Counted from the first letter of the stretch, positions 55,104-63,451 are shown. The stretch is DNA of 64,000 nucleotides from Nocardia goodfellowii (GCF_017875645.1 NZ_JAGGMR010000001.1:806001-870000); one strand, 5' to 3'. The notes: a model not told the origin generated them from the sequence alone. Program-made: numbers and translations.

Positions 55104-55982
55104 GTGATAGACGTCGAGGTTCTGCTGGACTGGTATTCCGATACCGCGCGCGACCTTCCGTGGCGACGGCCGGGGGTCACGGCCTGGCAGATCTTGATGA
55201 GCGAGATCATGCTGCAGCAGACGCCGGTGGTGCGGGTGCAGCCGATCTGGCTGGAATGGGTGGCCCGGTGGCCGGTGCCGTCGGCGATGGCGGCCTCGTC
55301 GCAGGCGGAGGTGCTGCGGGCCTGGGGGAAACTGGGCTATCCGCGGCGGGCGCTGCGGCTGCACGAGTGCGCGCGGGTGCTCGCCACCGAGCACGGCGAC
55401 GAGGTGCCCGCCGAGGTGGATGTCCTGCTCGGGCTGCCGGGTATCGGCGCGTACACCGCCCGTGCGGTGGCCTGTTTCGCCTATGGGCAGCGAGTTCCGG
55501 TAGTGGACACCAATGTTCGTCGAGTGGTGGCGCGGGCGGTACACGGCCGGGCGGAGGCGGGTAACCCGTCCGCGCGCGATCTGCCGGAGACCGAAGCGCT
55601 GCTGCCGGTGGAGATCGACCGCGCCGCGAAGTTCTCCGCCGCGCTGATGGAGCTCGGGGCGACGGTGTGCACGGCGCGCGGTCCGGAGTGCTCGGGGTGT
55701 CCGTTGCCGCGCTGCGCCTGGGTCGAGGCCGGGCGGCCGGCGTCCGACATCGTCCGCCGGGTGCAGAAGTACGAGGGCACCGACCGGCAGGCCCGCGGCC
55801 GGCTGCTGGACGTGCTGCGGGACGCGAGCGGGCCGGTGGAGCGGGTGCGCTTGGATCTGGCGTGGACCCGGGATCCGGGTCAGCGTGCTCGCGCGCTGGA
55901 TTCGCTGCTGGTCGACGGGCTGATCGAGCAGACCGCGGACGGACTGTTCGCGCTGGCGGGCGAGGGCAGCCCGGCCGGTTAG
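55104..55982 (+). CDS. mutY: A/G-specific adenine glycosylase MutY
   Basis: MutY removes adenine mispaired with 8-oxoguanine. The 292-residue protein has the helix-hairpin-helix GLPGIGAYTARAVACFAYGQRVPVVDTNVRRV (catalytic Asp in VDTNV), the Glu helix WQILMSEIMLQQTPV, and the C-terminal [4Fe-4S] cysteine cluster CTARGPECSGCPLPRC. The GTG at 55104 is the only in-frame start giving a complete N-terminus. The usual C-terminal MutT-like 8-oxoG domain is short. It matches M. tuberculosis Rv3589 and overlaps the next gene's end by 4 bp. Confidence 0.94.
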   Translation: MIDVEVLLDWYSDTARDLPWRRPGVTAWQILMSEIMLQQTPVVRVQPIWLEWVARWPVPSAMAASSQAEVLRAWGKLGYPRRALRLHECARVLATEHGDEVPAEVDVLLGLPGIGAYTARAVACFAYGQRVPVVDTNVRRVVARAVHGRAEAGNPSARDLPETEALLPVEIDRAAKFSAALMELGATVCTARGPECSGCPLPRCAWVEAGRPASDIVRRVQKYEGTDRQARGRLLDVLRDASGPVERVRLDLAWTRDPGQRARALDSLLVDGLIEQTADGLFALAGEGSPAG

Positions 55983-56719
55983 AGGACGCGGCGGAGGAAG
56001 TTCTCGACTTCGGCGCGGTAGGCCTCGGGCTGGTCGTCGTGCACCAGATGCCCGGCCTCGGGAATCAGCGCGTGGGCGGCATTGGCGTTGACGGCGGCCA
56101 TCTCCCGCATCTGGCCCGGCGGCGTGATGCTGAATTCGCCCTCCAGCAGCAGGATCGGTGCGCGCACCGCCCGCCACTCCGCCCAGAAGTCGCGGCTGCC
56201 CCATTCCTCGGAGATATCGCGGAAGGTGCTGACCGCGCCGTGTAATCGGTAGCCGTCGGGGCCGTGCTCGAAGGAGTTCAGGAAGTAGCGGCCCGCCACC
56301 GGGCCGAAGAACTCCAGCACCGCGTCCGCGTCCGGGAACGGCTGCGGCCAGGCCTCGATCATGGCGGCCCAGTGCGCGGCGGTACGGCCCCGGAAGTCAG
56401 GGGCGATGTCCTCGACCACCAAGGCGCGCACGCGCTCCGGGTGCCGCGCCGCGAACACCCAGCCGTGCAGGCCGCCCATCGAATGCCCGATCACCACCAT
56501 CGGTTCGGCGATGCTCGCGGTGGCCGCGGTCAGGTCGGTGACGAACGCCTCGGTGGTCAGCTCCTCCGGTGCGGGCCGCCCGTGGCCGGCCGCGTCGAAG
56601 GTGTAGACATGCCCGTACCCGCGCAGCCAGTCCAGGTGATCACCCCAGGTGCGAGCGCTACCCATCAACCCATGCAGCAGCAGGATCGGCACCCCGGCCC
56701 CGCCCTCATCGAACAACAC
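55979..56719 (-). CDS. Alpha/beta hydrolase (Rv3591c-like)
   Basis: A 246-residue hydrolase. Oxyanion segment LLLHGLMGSARTWGDH, nucleophile elbow VIGHSMGGLHGWVFAA (Ser), acid region in PILLLEGEFSI and catalytic His in EAGHLVHDDQPEAYRAEV. Similar to hydrolases beside mutY in mycobacteria (Rv3591c). Substrate unknown. It starts at GTG 56719. Its stop overlaps the mutY stop. Confidence 0.88.
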   Translation of the reverse strand: MLFDEGGAGVPILLLHGLMGSARTWGDHLDWLRGYGHVYTFDAAGHGRPAPEELTTEAFVTDLTAATASIAEPMVVIGHSMGGLHGWVFAARHPERVRALVVEDIAPDFRGRTAAHWAAMIEAWPQPFPDADAVLEFFGPVAGRYFLNSFEHGPDGYRLHGAVSTFRDISEEWGSRDFWAEWRAVRAPILLLEGEFSITPPGQMREMAAVNANAAHALIPEAGHLVHDDQPEAYRAEVENFLRRVL

Positions 56720-56784
56720 CAGCCAGATTCTGCCCCATCGGAGCGCGGCGGCGCGCTCTCCCCGACCCCGCCTAGACTCGGCCC

Positions 56785-57096
56785 ATGGCTGTTGTGAAGA
56801 TCAATGCGATCGAGGTTCCGGAGGGCGCGGGCCCGGAATTGGAGAAGCGGTTCGCCCACCGTGCGCACGCGGTGGAGGGTTCGCCCGGGTTCCTCGGCTT
56901 CCAGCTGCTGCGTCCCGTCGCCGGGGACAACCGGTACTTCGTTGTCACCCAGTGGGATTCGGAAGAATCCTTCGCGGCGTGGCGGGACGGCCCGGCCCGC
57001 GCCGCGCACGCGGGCAGCGGCGACAAGAAGCCGGTGTCGACCGGAGCGTCGCTGCTCGAGTTCGAAGTCGTCATGGACGTCTCCCCCAAATCCTGA
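56785..57096 (+). CDS. mhuD: Heme-degrading monooxygenase MhuD
   Basis: MhuD opens heme to mycobilin and iron without releasing CO, using two heme molecules per site. The 103-residue ferredoxin-like ABM-fold protein keeps the three residues known to be critical in M. tuberculosis MhuD at the same positions: Asn7 (VKINAIEVP), Trp66 (AAWRDGP) and His75 (AAHAG). The shared KRFAHRAHAVEGSPGFLGFQLLRPV segment is nearly identical to Rv3592. It is monocistronic and divergent from the hydrolase gene with a 65-bp gap. It is placed next to the cobalamin-controlled cobalt genes. Confidence 0.93.
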   Translation: MAVVKINAIEVPEGAGPELEKRFAHRAHAVEGSPGFLGFQLLRPVAGDNRYFVVTQWDSEESFAAWRDGPARAAHAGSGDKKPVSTGASLLEFEVVMDVSPKS

Positions 57097-57184
57097 TCCG
57101 CTCGCACGGGTCGCCCGGCACGCCACGGCTCGCCGGGCGTTCTGCTGTGCCCGATACGCCCTGTTGACGGCAGCGGCCGGAGCC

Positions 57185-57320
57185 TGTCACAGTTCGAAGG
57201 ACAGACGCGAGGGTGATGCGGTAATCCGGTGTGAAGCCGGAGCGGTCGCGCCACTGTGATCCATGCACCGGGTTGTCCAGGTGCCGGGAAAGCCAGACAC
57301 CGGCACCCATCGCACGGACT
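57185..57320 (+). promoter_or_regulatory. Cobalamin (B12) riboswitch upstream of cbtBA
   Basis: The leader of cbtB contains the conserved B12-box parts: GGTAATCCGGTGTGAAGCCGG, then AGCGGTCGCGCCACTGTGA, and later GGGAAAGCCAGACACC. The stretch GGTGCCGG...CCGGCACC forms a stable stem around GAAAGCCAGACA. The ribosome site AAGGAGGAA begins ~20 bases downstream, so B12 binding would hide it or terminate transcription. Boundaries are approximate. Confidence 0.92.
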
Positions 57321-57353
57321 ACTCGACGGGACGCGTATCCCAAGGAGGAACTC

Positions 57354-57548
57354 ATGGCCATCGCGCATATCCCCACCCGGACTTCCGATTCGCCGGCGAC
57401 CGTGCTCGTCACGGTGGGTGTCGTTCTGCTCGCACTGCTCACGCTGTACCTGGTCGGCTTCGATCAGGGCGCCATCTCGCGCAGCGGGATGTTCCTGCAT
57501 GAGTTGATGCACGACGGACGGCATCTGCTGGGGCTTCCGTGCCACTGA
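57354..57548 (+). CDS. cbtB: Cobalt transporter subunit CbtB
   Basis: A 64-residue membrane protein with one helix (VLVTVGVVLLALLTLYLVGF) and a C-terminal His-rich tail HELMHDGRHLLGLPCH, the CbtB metal-binding signature. It works with CbtA in B12-regulated cobalt uptake. AAGGAGGAACTC precedes the ATG at 57354. A longer frame on the same strand runs into the riboswitch and is not coding. It overlaps cbtA by 10 bp. Confidence 0.93.
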   Translation: MAIAHIPTRTSDSPATVLVTVGVVLLALLTLYLVGFDQGAISRSGMFLHELMHDGRHLLGLPCH

Positions 57549-58321
57549 ATTCGTCCACTCCGCAGGCTGCCGGCCCCCTCGCCGGCACTCTGAAAACCCT
57601 GCTTCTGCGTGGCCTTCTGGCCGGGTTGATCGCCGGCTTGCTGGCGGCCACGGTCGGCTACTTCGTCGGCGAGCCGAAAATCGAAGCGGCCATTGCCATC
57701 GAGGAAGCCGCCGGGGGTCATGCGCACGGCGTCGAGGAAGAGCCGCTGGTGAGCCGCACCGGCCAGCGGGCCGGTCAGTTCCTGGCACTCGGACTGGCCG
57801 GACTGGCGCTCGGCGCGATCTTCGCCGCGGTCGCGCATGTCGGACGCCGCCACACCACGATGCCCGGCCCGGCCTTCGCGCTCGCTCTGGCGCTGGGCGG
57901 CTGGGCCGCGATCGTCGCGGTGCCGTTCTTCAAATATCCCGCCAATCCGCCCGCGGTGGGTGACCCGGAGACCATCGGCGACCGCACCTGGCTGTGGGTG
58001 GCCGCGGTGGTCCTCGGGCTGGTCGCGGTGGGCGCGGGCGTCTTCGTCCACCGGCTGCTGCACGCGCAGCCGGGCAGCTTCCGGTTGATCGGCGCGGTGG
58101 CCGCGTTCGTCGCGATCGTCACGGCCGGATACCTCGCGCTGCCGGGCATCGACGAGGTGAAGGCCGATTTCCCGGCCGGTCTGCTCTGGGAGTTCCGGGT
58201 GTCCTCGCTCGCGGTCTCGGCGACGCTGTGGGCCTGCCTCGGCCTGGCTTTCGCGGCCCTGACCGAGTTCGCCACGCGCACTAGCTCTCCCGTACGAGAC
58301 GGGGCCGCTACCGCGGGTTGA
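57539..58321 (+). CDS. cbtA: Cobalt transporter subunit CbtA
   Basis: A 260-residue membrane protein with about five helices, starting GTG (VPLNSSTPQAAG) inside the cbtB end. Family features: LLLRGLLAGLIAGLLAATVGYFVGEPKIEAAIAIEEAA, a His-containing loop (GGHAHGVEEE), GQFLALGLAGLALGAIFAAVAH and WAAIVAVPFFKYPANPPAVGDPETI. CbtA is found almost only under B12 riboswitches. Together with CbtB it probably imports cobalt when B12 is low. Confidence 0.93.
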   Translation: MPLNSSTPQAAGPLAGTLKTLLLRGLLAGLIAGLLAATVGYFVGEPKIEAAIAIEEAAGGHAHGVEEEPLVSRTGQRAGQFLALGLAGLALGAIFAAVAHVGRRHTTMPGPAFALALALGGWAAIVAVPFFKYPANPPAVGDPETIGDRTWLWVAAVVLGLVAVGAGVFVHRLLHAQPGSFRLIGAVAAFVAIVTAGYLALPGIDEVKADFPAGLLWEFRVSSLAVSATLWACLGLAFAALTEFATRTSSPVRDGAATAG

Positions 58322-58356
58322 TTTCCGTCCGGGATTTCGAGGGCAGTGTCGGTTTC

Positions 58357-58854
58357 ATGACCGGCACTGCCTTTACCGTGTGGCCCGAACGCCTTTCGCT
58401 CGCACCGATCCGGGAACCGGCGCGGGCCCCGCGCTCGGTGTCGCTGGCGTTCAGCGCGCTCGTCGTCGCCCTGCTCGCGGGAGTCGCCGAGGCGATCGCC
58501 CAGGCCGCATTGCTGCTGGAGAGCTCCGGCGCCGAGCTGGGCGACATCGCGACCGCGCTGCTCATGCGCGGGGCGATCTATCTGGTGGTGCTGGCCGTGG
58601 CCATCCGGATGACGCACGGCGACCGCTGGGCCCGCGTCGCGCTGACCTTCGGCATCGGCGTCCTGGGCCTGGCATCGCTGCTCGTCGAACCGATCCGGGC
58701 GGTGCTGTCCGCCGACGACCTCGGCACCCTGTTCGACGACGTCACCGCGAGCGGCGTCGGTATCGCGATCTTCCGTGCCGGCCATGTGGCCGCGGTGCTG
58801 GTCGCGATCCCAGCGATGTACCACCGCACCGCGCGGCCCTACTTCCGCGCCTGA
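58357..58854 (+). CDS. Membrane protein of unknown function
   Basis: A 165-residue protein with four transmembrane helices (SLAFSALVVALLAGVAEAIA, ALLMRGAIYLVVLAVAIRM, VALTFGIGVLGLASLLVEP and AIFRAGHVAAVLVAIPAMY). It follows cbtA by 35 bp on the same strand; whether it is part of that transcript is uncertain. It is not recognised. A TTG/upstream extension to 58318 is possible, but MTGTAF is preferred. Confidence 0.65.
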   Translation: MTGTAFTVWPERLSLAPIREPARAPRSVSLAFSALVVALLAGVAEAIAQAALLLESSGAELGDIATALLMRGAIYLVVLAVAIRMTHGDRWARVALTFGIGVLGLASLLVEPIRAVLSADDLGTLFDDVTASGVGIAIFRAGHVAAVLVAIPAMYHRTARPYFRA

Positions 58855-58917
58855 CGCCACCGCACGGCTCCCCGCGCACCGGCACCCGGTGCGCGAAGAG
58901 CCAAGCGGCAGAGTCGA

Positions 58918-59358
58918 TTACGCGAGGGCCGCGTCGAGCGAGATGTGGTCCACGCCCGCCAGCGCCTTGCTCACCGGGCAACCGGCCTTGGCGGCGGCCG
59001 CGGCGGCGGCGAACCCGTCGGCGTCCAGGCCGGACACCCGCCCGCGCACCGTCAGCTTGATGCCGTTGATCCGGAAGCCACCCGCCGGGTCCGGGCCGAG
59101 GGTGACATCGGCGGTCACGTCCAGGCTTTCCGGAGTGCCGCCCGCGTTGGCGATCTGCGCCGAGAGCGCCATCGCGAAGCACGACGAATGCGCGGCCGCG
59201 ATGAGCTCCTCCGGGCTGGTGGCGCCGTCGGCGGCGTCGGCCGAACGCTTCGGGAACGACACGTCGAACTTGCCGACGCCGGAGCTGGTCAGGTCGACCA
59301 GTCCGGAGCCGTCCTGCAACCCACCGGTCCAAGCCGTGTGCGCGGTACGTGTTGGCAT
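58918..59358 (-). CDS. OsmC/Ohr-family peroxiredoxin
   Basis: A 146-residue OsmC-type hydroperoxide reductase. The catalytic pair is present as Cys in AAHSSCFAMALSAQ and Cys in KAGCPVSKALAG, with the conserved TSPEELIAAAHSSCF helix. OsmC proteins reduce organic hydroperoxides with thiols from mycothiol or lipoyl systems. GAAAGGACC precedes the ATG. It is monocistronic. Confidence 0.93.
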   Translation of the reverse strand: MPTRTAHTAWTGGLQDGSGLVDLTSSGVGKFDVSFPKRSADAADGATSPEELIAAAHSSCFAMALSAQIANAGGTPESLDVTADVTLGPDPAGGFRINGIKLTVRGRVSGLDADGFAAAAAAAKAGCPVSKALAGVDHISLDAALA

Positions 59359-59410
59359 TACGGTCCTTTCACAATTATTCGATCCGTCGCAAAGAACCTA
59401 CTCGCCGTAC

Positions 59411-59881
59411 TCAGACCGCGAGGCCGGTACGGCGATCGAGCTGTTCGAGTACCAGCGGCCACGCGGCGCGGTGCCGATCACGTGCTGCCTCGGTAGGAAA
59501 TCCGGAGTGCCGCAAGCGAAGTCGGATACCGCGCGGTTGATGCACGAACTCGATGCTGACTACGGTTTCGGCGCCCTCGGTGCCGTCCGCCCCGGTGACC
59601 CAGGTGAACTCCACCAGCCGGTCCGGTTGCAGCCGTAAGAAACGGCCGTAGTGCGGGCTGCGTTTGCCCTCGACCTCGGTCTCGAAGAAGAACGGTTCGT
59701 TCACCGCGGGCTTCATGAGCACCGAGCCGGGCGCGGCGAACCAGATGTCGAAGCCTTGCGTCAGGGCCGCGTAGAGCAGACCCGGCGGCGCTGCCATCAC
59801 CCGTTCGACAGTGAGCTGGTGCGGTCGGTCGGACAGATCCGGTATCCGAACTGGCTGATCCATTCGACCGACCATACTCAT
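59411..59881 (-). CDS. SRPBCC (AHSA1-like) domain protein
   Basis: A 156-residue helix-grip protein: HQLTVERVMAAPPGLLYAALTQGFDIWFAAPGSVLM ... FFFETEVEGKRSPHYGRFLRLQPDRLVEFTWVTG ... LRHSGFPTEAARDRHRAAWPLVLEQL fits the AHSA1/CalC group that binds small hydrophobic ligands. The ATG at 59881 overlaps the upstream SMR transporter stop (ATGA); MDQPVRI at 59863 is an alternative start. It is the last gene of the azoR-sugE-SRPBCC operon. Confidence 0.88.
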   Translation of the reverse strand: MSMVGRMDQPVRIPDLSDRPHQLTVERVMAAPPGLLYAALTQGFDIWFAAPGSVLMKPAVNEPFFFETEVEGKRSPHYGRFLRLQPDRLVEFTWVTGADGTEGAETVVSIEFVHQPRGIRLRLRHSGFPTEAARDRHRAAWPLVLEQLDRRTGLAV

Positions 59882-60201
59882 CCCTCGGGATTGGTGACCC
59901 GGGCCAGCACGATGCCGCCGAGAATCAGGGCCAGCGAGAGCATCCGGCCCGCGCTGAACGGGTCCCGATGTACCAGCACACCGAGCCCGATGGCGCCGAC
60001 CGCGCCGATTCCGGTGAAGACGGCGTAGGCGGTGCCGACCGGCAGGGTCTGCATGGCCCGCGAGAGCAGGTAGACCGCGAGGGCGCCGAGCGCGAAGCAC
60101 ACCAGCGTGGGCAGCGGTCTGGTGAAATTCTCCGTCGGCTTGATGCTCTGCGACCAGACGATCTCCACCAGCCCGGCGAGGCCGAGGACGACCCAGCTCA
60201 T
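59878..60201 (-). CDS. SMR-family transporter, SugE/Gdx-like
   Basis: A 107-residue four-helix membrane exporter. The invariant SMR Glu is in LAGLVEIVWSQS (residue 13), and PVGTAYAVFTGIGAVGAIGLGVLV matches SugE/Gdx, which exports guanidinium or quaternary ammonium ions rather than broad drugs. The ATG lies one base after the azoR stop, so it is strictly co-transcribed with it. Confidence 0.9.
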   Translation of the reverse strand: MSWVVLGLAGLVEIVWSQSIKPTENFTRPLPTLVCFALGALAVYLLSRAMQTLPVGTAYAVFTGIGAVGAIGLGVLVHRDPFSAGRMLSLALILGGIVLARVTNPEG

Positions 60202-60202
60202 G

Positions 60203-60850
60203 TCAGTACTCCTTGCCCAATCGACGGGCCGCCGCCAGCGCGGCCCGGTAGGAATCGTCGTGCTGCGCGCGCAGGTGGGCGAGTGCCGGATCCTGACGCG
60301 AGTTGGCCAGTTCGGCGTTGAGGAAGACGGAGTCCTCGACGGCGAAATGGCCGGCGAAGAAGTCGCGCAGGTAGCGCTCCTGATAGTCGAACCGCTCCTT
60401 GGGCGCACCGGGCGAGTACGCCCCGCCGCGGGCGGTGACGACCACGAAACGAGTGCCGGCCAACGACATTCGCGGGAAGGTGATCTGGTCCAGCCAGGCC
60501 TTGAGGCTCGCCGGGATCGAATAATTGTACATCGGGGTGCCGATCAGGACCACGTCGGCGGCGCGCACCTCGGCGAGCAGCGGCACGACGACCGCCCATG
60601 CGGCGCGCTGGGCGGGGGTCTCGGCCAGATCCGGCAGCCGGTCGAGATCCGTTGTCTCCTGGGCGAGTACGTGATCGCAGAGTTCGGTCCATGCCTCGTC
60701 GATGAACGGGACCGGGTCGGCGGCGAGGTCGCGGTAGCGATAGTCGCCGTCCGGATGCTGGGCGCGCCAAGCCGCGGCGAAGGCGGAGCCGAGTTCGCGG
60801 CTGAGCGAGGTGCGGCGGGCGCTGGCGTCGAGGTGCAGCAGGGCGGTCAT
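60203..60850 (-). CDS. FMN-dependent NADH:quinone/azo reductase (AzoR-like)
   Basis: A 215-residue flavodoxin-fold reductase. N-terminal LLHLDASARRTSLSRELGSAFAAAW is the FMN loop, and VLIGTPMYNYSIPASLKAWLDQITFPRMSL plus VVVTARGGAYSPG are the active-site parts seen in AzoR. It performs two-electron reduction of quinones and azo or nitro compounds. TATGGAGGAACTC precedes the ATG. It heads the leftward operon and is divergent from a TetR repressor with twin operators in the gap. Confidence 0.93.
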   Translation of the reverse strand: MTALLHLDASARRTSLSRELGSAFAAAWRAQHPDGDYRYRDLAADPVPFIDEAWTELCDHVLAQETTDLDRLPDLAETPAQRAAWAVVVPLLAEVRAADVVLIGTPMYNYSIPASLKAWLDQITFPRMSLAGTRFVVVTARGGAYSPGAPKERFDYQERYLRDFFAGHFAVEDSVFLNAELANSRQDPALAHLRAQHDDSYRAALAAARRLGKEY

Positions 60851-60860
60851 GAGTTCCTCC

Positions 60861-60880
60861 ATAAGTGGACGTTGTGTCCG
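60861..60880. promoter_or_regulatory. TetR operator, proximal copy
   Basis: ATAAGTGGACGTTGTGTCCG contains the palindrome GGAC-GTTGT-GTCC. It lies 10 bp upstream of the azoR start and mirrors the copy at 60906. Confidence 0.7.
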
Positions 60881-60905
60881 TTTCGCGTCTACGCTAGAAC
60901 AGAAC

Positions 60906-60925
60906 CGGACATTGTGTCCACTTAT
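60906..60925. promoter_or_regulatory. TetR operator, distal copy
   Basis: CGGACATTGTGTCCACTTAT carries GGAC-ATTGT-GTCC and, read on the other strand, begins ATAAGTGGAC like the copy at 60861. It lies 13 bp before the TetR GTG, so the repressor probably also controls itself. Confidence 0.7.
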
Positions 60926-60938
60926 TCCGGAGGTTACG

Positions 60939-61562
60939 GTGATCGCTATGAGCCCAGCGGATCGCAACCTGCTCGCCACCCCTGGCGACGCCGCGCCGCC
61001 CGAACGCGCGGACGCCGCCCGGAACCGGAGCCGGATCCTCGCCGCGGCCGCGGAGCTGTTCGCGCGCCGCGATCCCCGCACCGTCACCATGGACGACATC
61101 GCCAAGGCCGCGGGCGTCGGACGGGGGACGCTGTACCGGCGGTTCCCGAATGTCGGCGCGATCGCCCTGTCGCTGCTGGACGAGCACGAACGGGCCATCC
61201 AGGAACAGTTGCTGCGCGGCGACCCACCACTCGGCCCGGGTGCGCCGCCCGCGGATCGGCTCGCCGCGTTCTACGCCGCCATGGTCGAGTTACTCGACGG
61301 CCATGCGCATCTGGTGCTCGGCGCGGAAACCGGCAGTGCGCGGTTCGGCACCGGCGCCTACCAGTTCTGGCGCGTCCATATCGGCACGCTGCTCCGCGAA
61401 GCCGCTGTACCGGAAGCGGATTCGCTGATCGAACCGTTGCTCGCCCCCGTCGCCGCCGAGGTCTATCTCCAGCAGCGCGAACGCGGACTCGGCAACGAGC
61501 AGATCGCGGCCGGGCTCCGGCGGCTTGCCCACGCCGTCTTGGGCACACGCGGAAACCGCTGA
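60939..61562 (+). CDS. TetR-family repressor of the azoR-sugE-SRPBCC operon
   Basis: A 207-residue TetR regulator. HTH: NRSRILAAAAELFARRDPRTVTMDDIAKAAGVGRGTLYRRFPNVGAIALSLL (about residues 30-80). The C-terminal helical part is a ligand domain of the TetR_C group. The GTG at 60939 is chosen because GGAGG sits six bases upstream; an ATG nine bases later gives MSPADRN. The twin operators and divergent layout point to local repression released by a toxic quinone or cationic compound. Inference. Confidence 0.88.
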   Translation: MIAMSPADRNLLATPGDAAPPERADAARNRSRILAAAAELFARRDPRTVTMDDIAKAAGVGRGTLYRRFPNVGAIALSLLDEHERAIQEQLLRGDPPLGPGAPPADRLAAFYAAMVELLDGHAHLVLGAETGSARFGTGAYQFWRVHIGTLLREAAVPEADSLIEPLLAPVAAEVYLQQRERGLGNEQIAAGLRRLAHAVLGTRGNR

Positions 61563-61597
61563 CAGCTCAGCTGCCAACGATTTTCGATCGCACCGCT

Positions 61598-62446
61598 TCA
61601 GACGAGGTCACGCCTGCGCACGAGCCACATGGTTCCCACCGTGCAGGCCACCAGGTAGATCGCCAGCACCACAAGCGATTCCGCGCGGGACAGGATATCC
61701 AGCACCCCCGGGGTCGGCGGGCCGTCCACGGTGCGCATCGCCCCGGCCAGCGAACCGGCCGCGGTGCCGGGCAGCCGGTCCGTCACCGCCTCGAGCGGGC
61801 CGAAGATCCCCGAGACGCCACGGAGCAGGTTCTCCACCACCAGCACCCACACCAGACCCAAACCGACCGCCAGGGCCGGGCCACGGGCGATGGTGCCGAT
61901 GAGCGCACCCGCCAACGTCCACATCCCGAGAATCATTGTGCCGGTGAGAATCCCGTTCAACGACTGCGCCGCCGCGGGCAGCGCGAGCGACTGCGCTTGC
62001 GACACCGCGATGAGCGAGGAAACCGCCAGATCGGCCAGGAATGCCGCGCACACCACCGACACCACCACCACCGCCAGGTTCAGCACCACCCCGCCGATCG
62101 CGCTGATCCGGGTCGGCCCCTGGGTGAGCACGGTTTTCCAGGTGCCCCACCCGTAGCCGCTGCCCATGACCAGCGCGCCGAGAATGAGCATCAGCGCGCC
62201 GCCGAACATCGCCATGCCCTGGGTGAACACCTCGGGTACCGCTGCGGGCAGCATCTGTTGCAGCAGAACCTCTTTCGGCAGGTTGTCGGACATGGCACTC
62301 GGTTCGCCGCCGGTGTAGTCCAGATAGTTGAACAGGTAGCTGAAGGTCAGGTTCAGCAGAATCCAGGTGCCGAGAATGATCCAGAACGCCGGCCACTTCC
62401 GCAGGCGCAGCATTTCCGCCCTGGCGCTCGCCAGCAAGTCGCTCAT
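61598..62446 (-). CDS. ABC-2-type exporter permease
   Basis: A 282-residue membrane protein with six or so helices; ALMLILGALVMGSGYGWGTWKTVLTQGPTRISAIGGVVLNLAVVVVSVVCAAFLADL and TMILGMWTLAGALIGTIARGPALAVGLGLVWVLVVENLLRG are typical of ABC-2 / NatB-like permeases. Its ATG overlaps the ATPase stop (ATGA). Together they form a single-subunit-type exporter. Substrate unknown; peptide or antibiotic export is common for such pairs. Confidence 0.88.
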   Translation of the reverse strand: MSDLLASARAEMLRLRKWPAFWIILGTWILLNLTFSYLFNYLDYTGGEPSAMSDNLPKEVLLQQMLPAAVPEVFTQGMAMFGGALMLILGALVMGSGYGWGTWKTVLTQGPTRISAIGGVVLNLAVVVVSVVCAAFLADLAVSSLIAVSQAQSLALPAAAQSLNGILTGTMILGMWTLAGALIGTIARGPALAVGLGLVWVLVVENLLRGVSGIFGPLEAVTDRLPGTAAGSLAGAMRTVDGPPTPGVLDILSRAESLVVLAIYLVACTVGTMWLVRRRDLV

Positions 62447-63342
62447 CTCACCGTCTCCAATTCGGTCAATTCGAAAAAGACTTCTTCCAAGGACTTCTCG
62501 TCGACGCGCAGTTCCAGCAGATCAGCACCGGCCGCCACCACCGCGCGGGCCGCCGCGGGCGCCGCCGCCGCGCCCGCCTCGATGCGGATGCCCGCGGCCG
62601 TCAGCAGCACGTTGCCGCCCAGCGCGTCGCGCACGGCGGGGAACGCCACCTCGAGCGGCTCGGCCCGCAGCAATAACGTGGCGGCGCCGCGCAATTCGGC
62701 CACCGTCGACTCGGTGCGCAGTGTGCCGCCGGAGATCACACCGACCCGGTCACAGATCTCCTGCACCTCACTGAGCATGTGGCTGGACAGCAGCACGGTG
62801 TGCCCGTCACCGGCCAGTGCGGTGATGAGTTCGCGCATTTCGGCCATGCCCGCCGGGTCCAGGCCATTGGTCGGTTCGTCCAGGATCAGCAGATCGGGAC
62901 GGCCGAGCAGGGCCGCGCCGACCCCGAGTCGCTGTTTCATGCCAAGGGAATACGTGCGGAATTTGTCCTCGGCGCGGCCGGCCAGACCGACCCGCTCCAG
63001 CGCGTCCTCGACCTCGTCGCGACCGAGTCGGCGGTATTCGGCCAGCACGCGCAAGTTGTCCCGGCCGGAAAGGTACGGGTAGAAGCCCGGCCCCTCGATG
63101 AGCACGCCGATCCGCCGCATCGCCTCCGGAGCGCCCGGGGCCTGGCCGAGCACGGACGCGGAGCCCGCGGTCGGCCGGATCAGGCCCGCGAGCATGCGCA
63201 GCGTGGTCGTCTTGCCCGCCCCGTTCGGGCCGAGAAAGCCGTAGATCTCGCCGGTTTCGACGCGCATGGCGACGCCGTCGACGGCGGTGTGGGCGCCGTA
63301 GCGTTTGGTCAGTCCTGCGGTGACCACGATGGAATCTGTCAT
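62443..63342 (-). CDS. ABC exporter ATPase
   Basis: A 299-residue ABC ATPase. Walker A GPNGAGKTTTL, signature YSLGMKQRLG, Walker B LLILDEPTNGLDPAGMAEM and the switch HTVLLSSHMLSEV are all present. The C-terminal extension is typical of CcmA/NatA-like drug or lipid exporters. The start MTDSIVV at 63342 is chosen; the frame is open to 63402. It is divergent from a sensor kinase gene, so expression may be two-component controlled. Confidence 0.92.
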   Translation of the reverse strand: MTDSIVVTAGLTKRYGAHTAVDGVAMRVETGEIYGFLGPNGAGKTTTLRMLAGLIRPTAGSASVLGQAPGAPEAMRRIGVLIEGPGFYPYLSGRDNLRVLAEYRRLGRDEVEDALERVGLAGRAEDKFRTYSLGMKQRLGVGAALLGRPDLLILDEPTNGLDPAGMAEMRELITALAGDGHTVLLSSHMLSEVQEICDRVGVISGGTLRTESTVAELRGAATLLLRAEPLEVAFPAVRDALGGNVLLTAAGIRIEAGAAAAPAAARAVVAAGADLLELRVDEKSLEEVFFELTELETVR

Positions 63343-63451
63343 GCCTCGAGAATCCGCCGGGCGGGTGCGCTGCCACATCCGTCGCGCGGCGACCTTCGAC
63401 ATACGTACTGCGGCGCACGCTGAACGGGCTCGATCCGCCTAGTCTGAGAGC

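Noticed and set aside
60107..63082. 991-codon plus-strand frame spanning several genes
   Set aside because: It covers the antisense of sugE, azoR and the ABC genes and runs out of frame through the TetR gene. Low-complexity Arg/Ala/Pro/Gln-rich translation with no start signal.
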